DNA of 32,193 nt, taken from the NCBI GenBank assembly GCA_028599075.1, contig JAQRMW010000234.1:1-32193 (forward strand), in the 5' to 3' direction. The notes beneath the pieces were generated by a model that did not search any database, was not told where the DNA came from, and saw only the letters and a program-made list of their open reading frames with translations. This document shows positions 31,871-32,193 of this stretch, piece after piece. Made by a program: the position numbers and the translations under genes. How positions within the stretch are numbered: position 1 is the first letter of the stretch; each line of letters starts with the position of its first letter. The stretch is from Urechidicola sp. (GTDB taxonomy: Bacteria; Bacteroidota; Bacteroidia; Flavobacteriales; Flavobacteriaceae).

Positions 31871-32193
31871 ATGAAATTATTAAAAGGATTATTTGCGATT
31901 GTATTAATTAGTATGATTGCTGTTTCTTGTACAGGAGAAAAAAAAGAAGCTGATGCAACTAAAGAAAAGGTAGAAGTTGTAGACGGAGCTGATGCAAAAG
32001 TTTCTAAAAAATGTGCTGATGCTAAATGCAGTAAAGACTGTACAGATAAAGACTGTGAGAAATGTGCTGCTAAAAAAGCAGAATGCAAAGCAAAATGTGC
32101 TTCTAAAGATGGCAAAAAATGTGCTGATGCTAAATGCAGCAAAGACTGTACAGATAAAGACTGTGAGAAATGTGCTACTAAAAAGCAGAATGC
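31871..32193 (+). CDS. Cysteine-rich repeat lipoprotein, metallothionein-like, partial at the right edge
   Basis: The ATG at 31871 opens a frame of 107 complete codons that runs off the edge. A lipoprotein signal (FAIVLISMIAVSC, C20) is followed by a Glu/Lys/Asp linker and then two copies of a Lys/Cys/Asp unit, KKCADAKCSKDCTDKDCEKC, at ~46-65 and ~82-101, with AAKKAECKAKCASKDG between. Twelve cysteines fall in residues 48-101, mostly spaced by 2-4 residues, as in metal-binding repeats. I do not recognise a named family; metal binding is inference from composition and from the HMA-like neighbour. In the second copy an A-run is one base shorter, shifting the frame to KKQN at the very end instead of KKAEC. 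Confidence 0.75.
   Translation, partial: MKLLKGLFAIVLISMIAVSCTGEKKEADATKEKVEVVDGADAKVSKKCADAKCSKDCTDKDCEKCAAKKAECKAKCASKDGKKCADAKCSKDCTDKDCEKCATKKQN
32006..32193 (+). repeat. Two direct copies of an ~81-base repeat, period 108 bases
   Basis: Copy 1 at 32006-32086 (81 bases) and copy 2 at 32114-32193 (80 bases) are nearly identical. Differences seen: AGT/AGC, GCT/ACT, and a six-A run in copy 1 that is five A in copy 2. The period is 36 codons. Copy 2 ends exactly at the window edge, so further copies may follow. Confidence 0.85.

Noticed and set aside
31855..32142. Minus-strand open frame with a repeating LHLASAHF pattern
   Set aside because: It is the reverse of the Cys-rich lipoprotein repeats, which have a lipobox, promoter box and start in the sense direction.
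32006..32193. Direct repeats considered as a CRISPR array
   Set aside because: Long in-frame protein-coding repeats with no spacer pattern and no cas genes.

Overview
The window is AT-rich, densely coded DNA from a member of the Bacteroidota, very probably a Flavobacteriaceae species. The evidence is a complete type IX secretion/gliding gene sprA with the neighbours maeB, ruvA, gcvH and a VanZ-like gene, a RemB-like gliding protein, several TonB-type energy transducers, Shine-Dalgarno-poor starts, and the Bacteroidota promoter element TAnnTTTG in front of most leading genes. No rRNA, tRNA or CRISPR is visible, and no gene-free stretch exceeds 300 bases.

Layout from left to right. (1) Bases 1-64 hold the start of a gene leaving the window, probably an IS1595-type transposase. 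(2) 204-6117 (minus) is a tight five-gene run: deoC, a full aldehyde dehydrogenase, a second aldehyde dehydrogenase without its catalytic domain, a left-handed beta-helix acetyltransferase and remB. The two dehydrogenase genes look like a split ALDH16. (3) 6285-8749 (minus) holds three tandem TonB-like energy transducer genes. Each has its own terminator, and the middle one is broken by a single in-frame TAA. (4) 8813-9545 (minus) is gcvH with a VanZ-like gene overlapping its end. (5) 9665-19667 (minus) is maeB-ruvA-sprA.

(6) 19799-28206 is a molybdenum cofactor region in two arms. Plus-strand moaD and moaE (followed by rluF and a DUF1456 gene) face a minus-strand operon waaA-moaA-moeA-moaC-mobA-small membrane protein-moeB. 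queG and a DUF3817 gene diverge from moaD and moaE respectively. Together the moa/moe/mob genes cover cyclic pyranopterin formation (moaA, moaC), sulfur transfer (moaD, moaE, moeB), molybdate insertion (moeA) and nucleotide attachment (mobA). No molybdoenzyme is in the window. (7) 29474-30417 (minus) is the ribosomal pair rplU-rpmA with promoter and terminator; L21 carries a long C-terminal extension. (8) 30460-31341 (minus) is an EamA transporter. (9) 31435-32193 (plus) has two small lipoproteins: one with a heavy-metal-associated-like fold and a second, cysteine-rich and repetitive, that runs off the right edge.

Most of the window is ordinary flavobacterial core genome. The least ordinary parts are the cysteine-rich repeat lipoprotein with a palindromic operator candidate and a one-base difference between its repeats, the split ALDH16 beside deoC, the stop-interrupted TonB paralogue, a REP-like inverted repeat between moaD and the DUF3817 gene, and a degenerate MobB-like domain fused to MobA. 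Both window ends fall in repeat-type sequence (a transposase and a tandem repeat), so the window may be a whole contig; that is inference.
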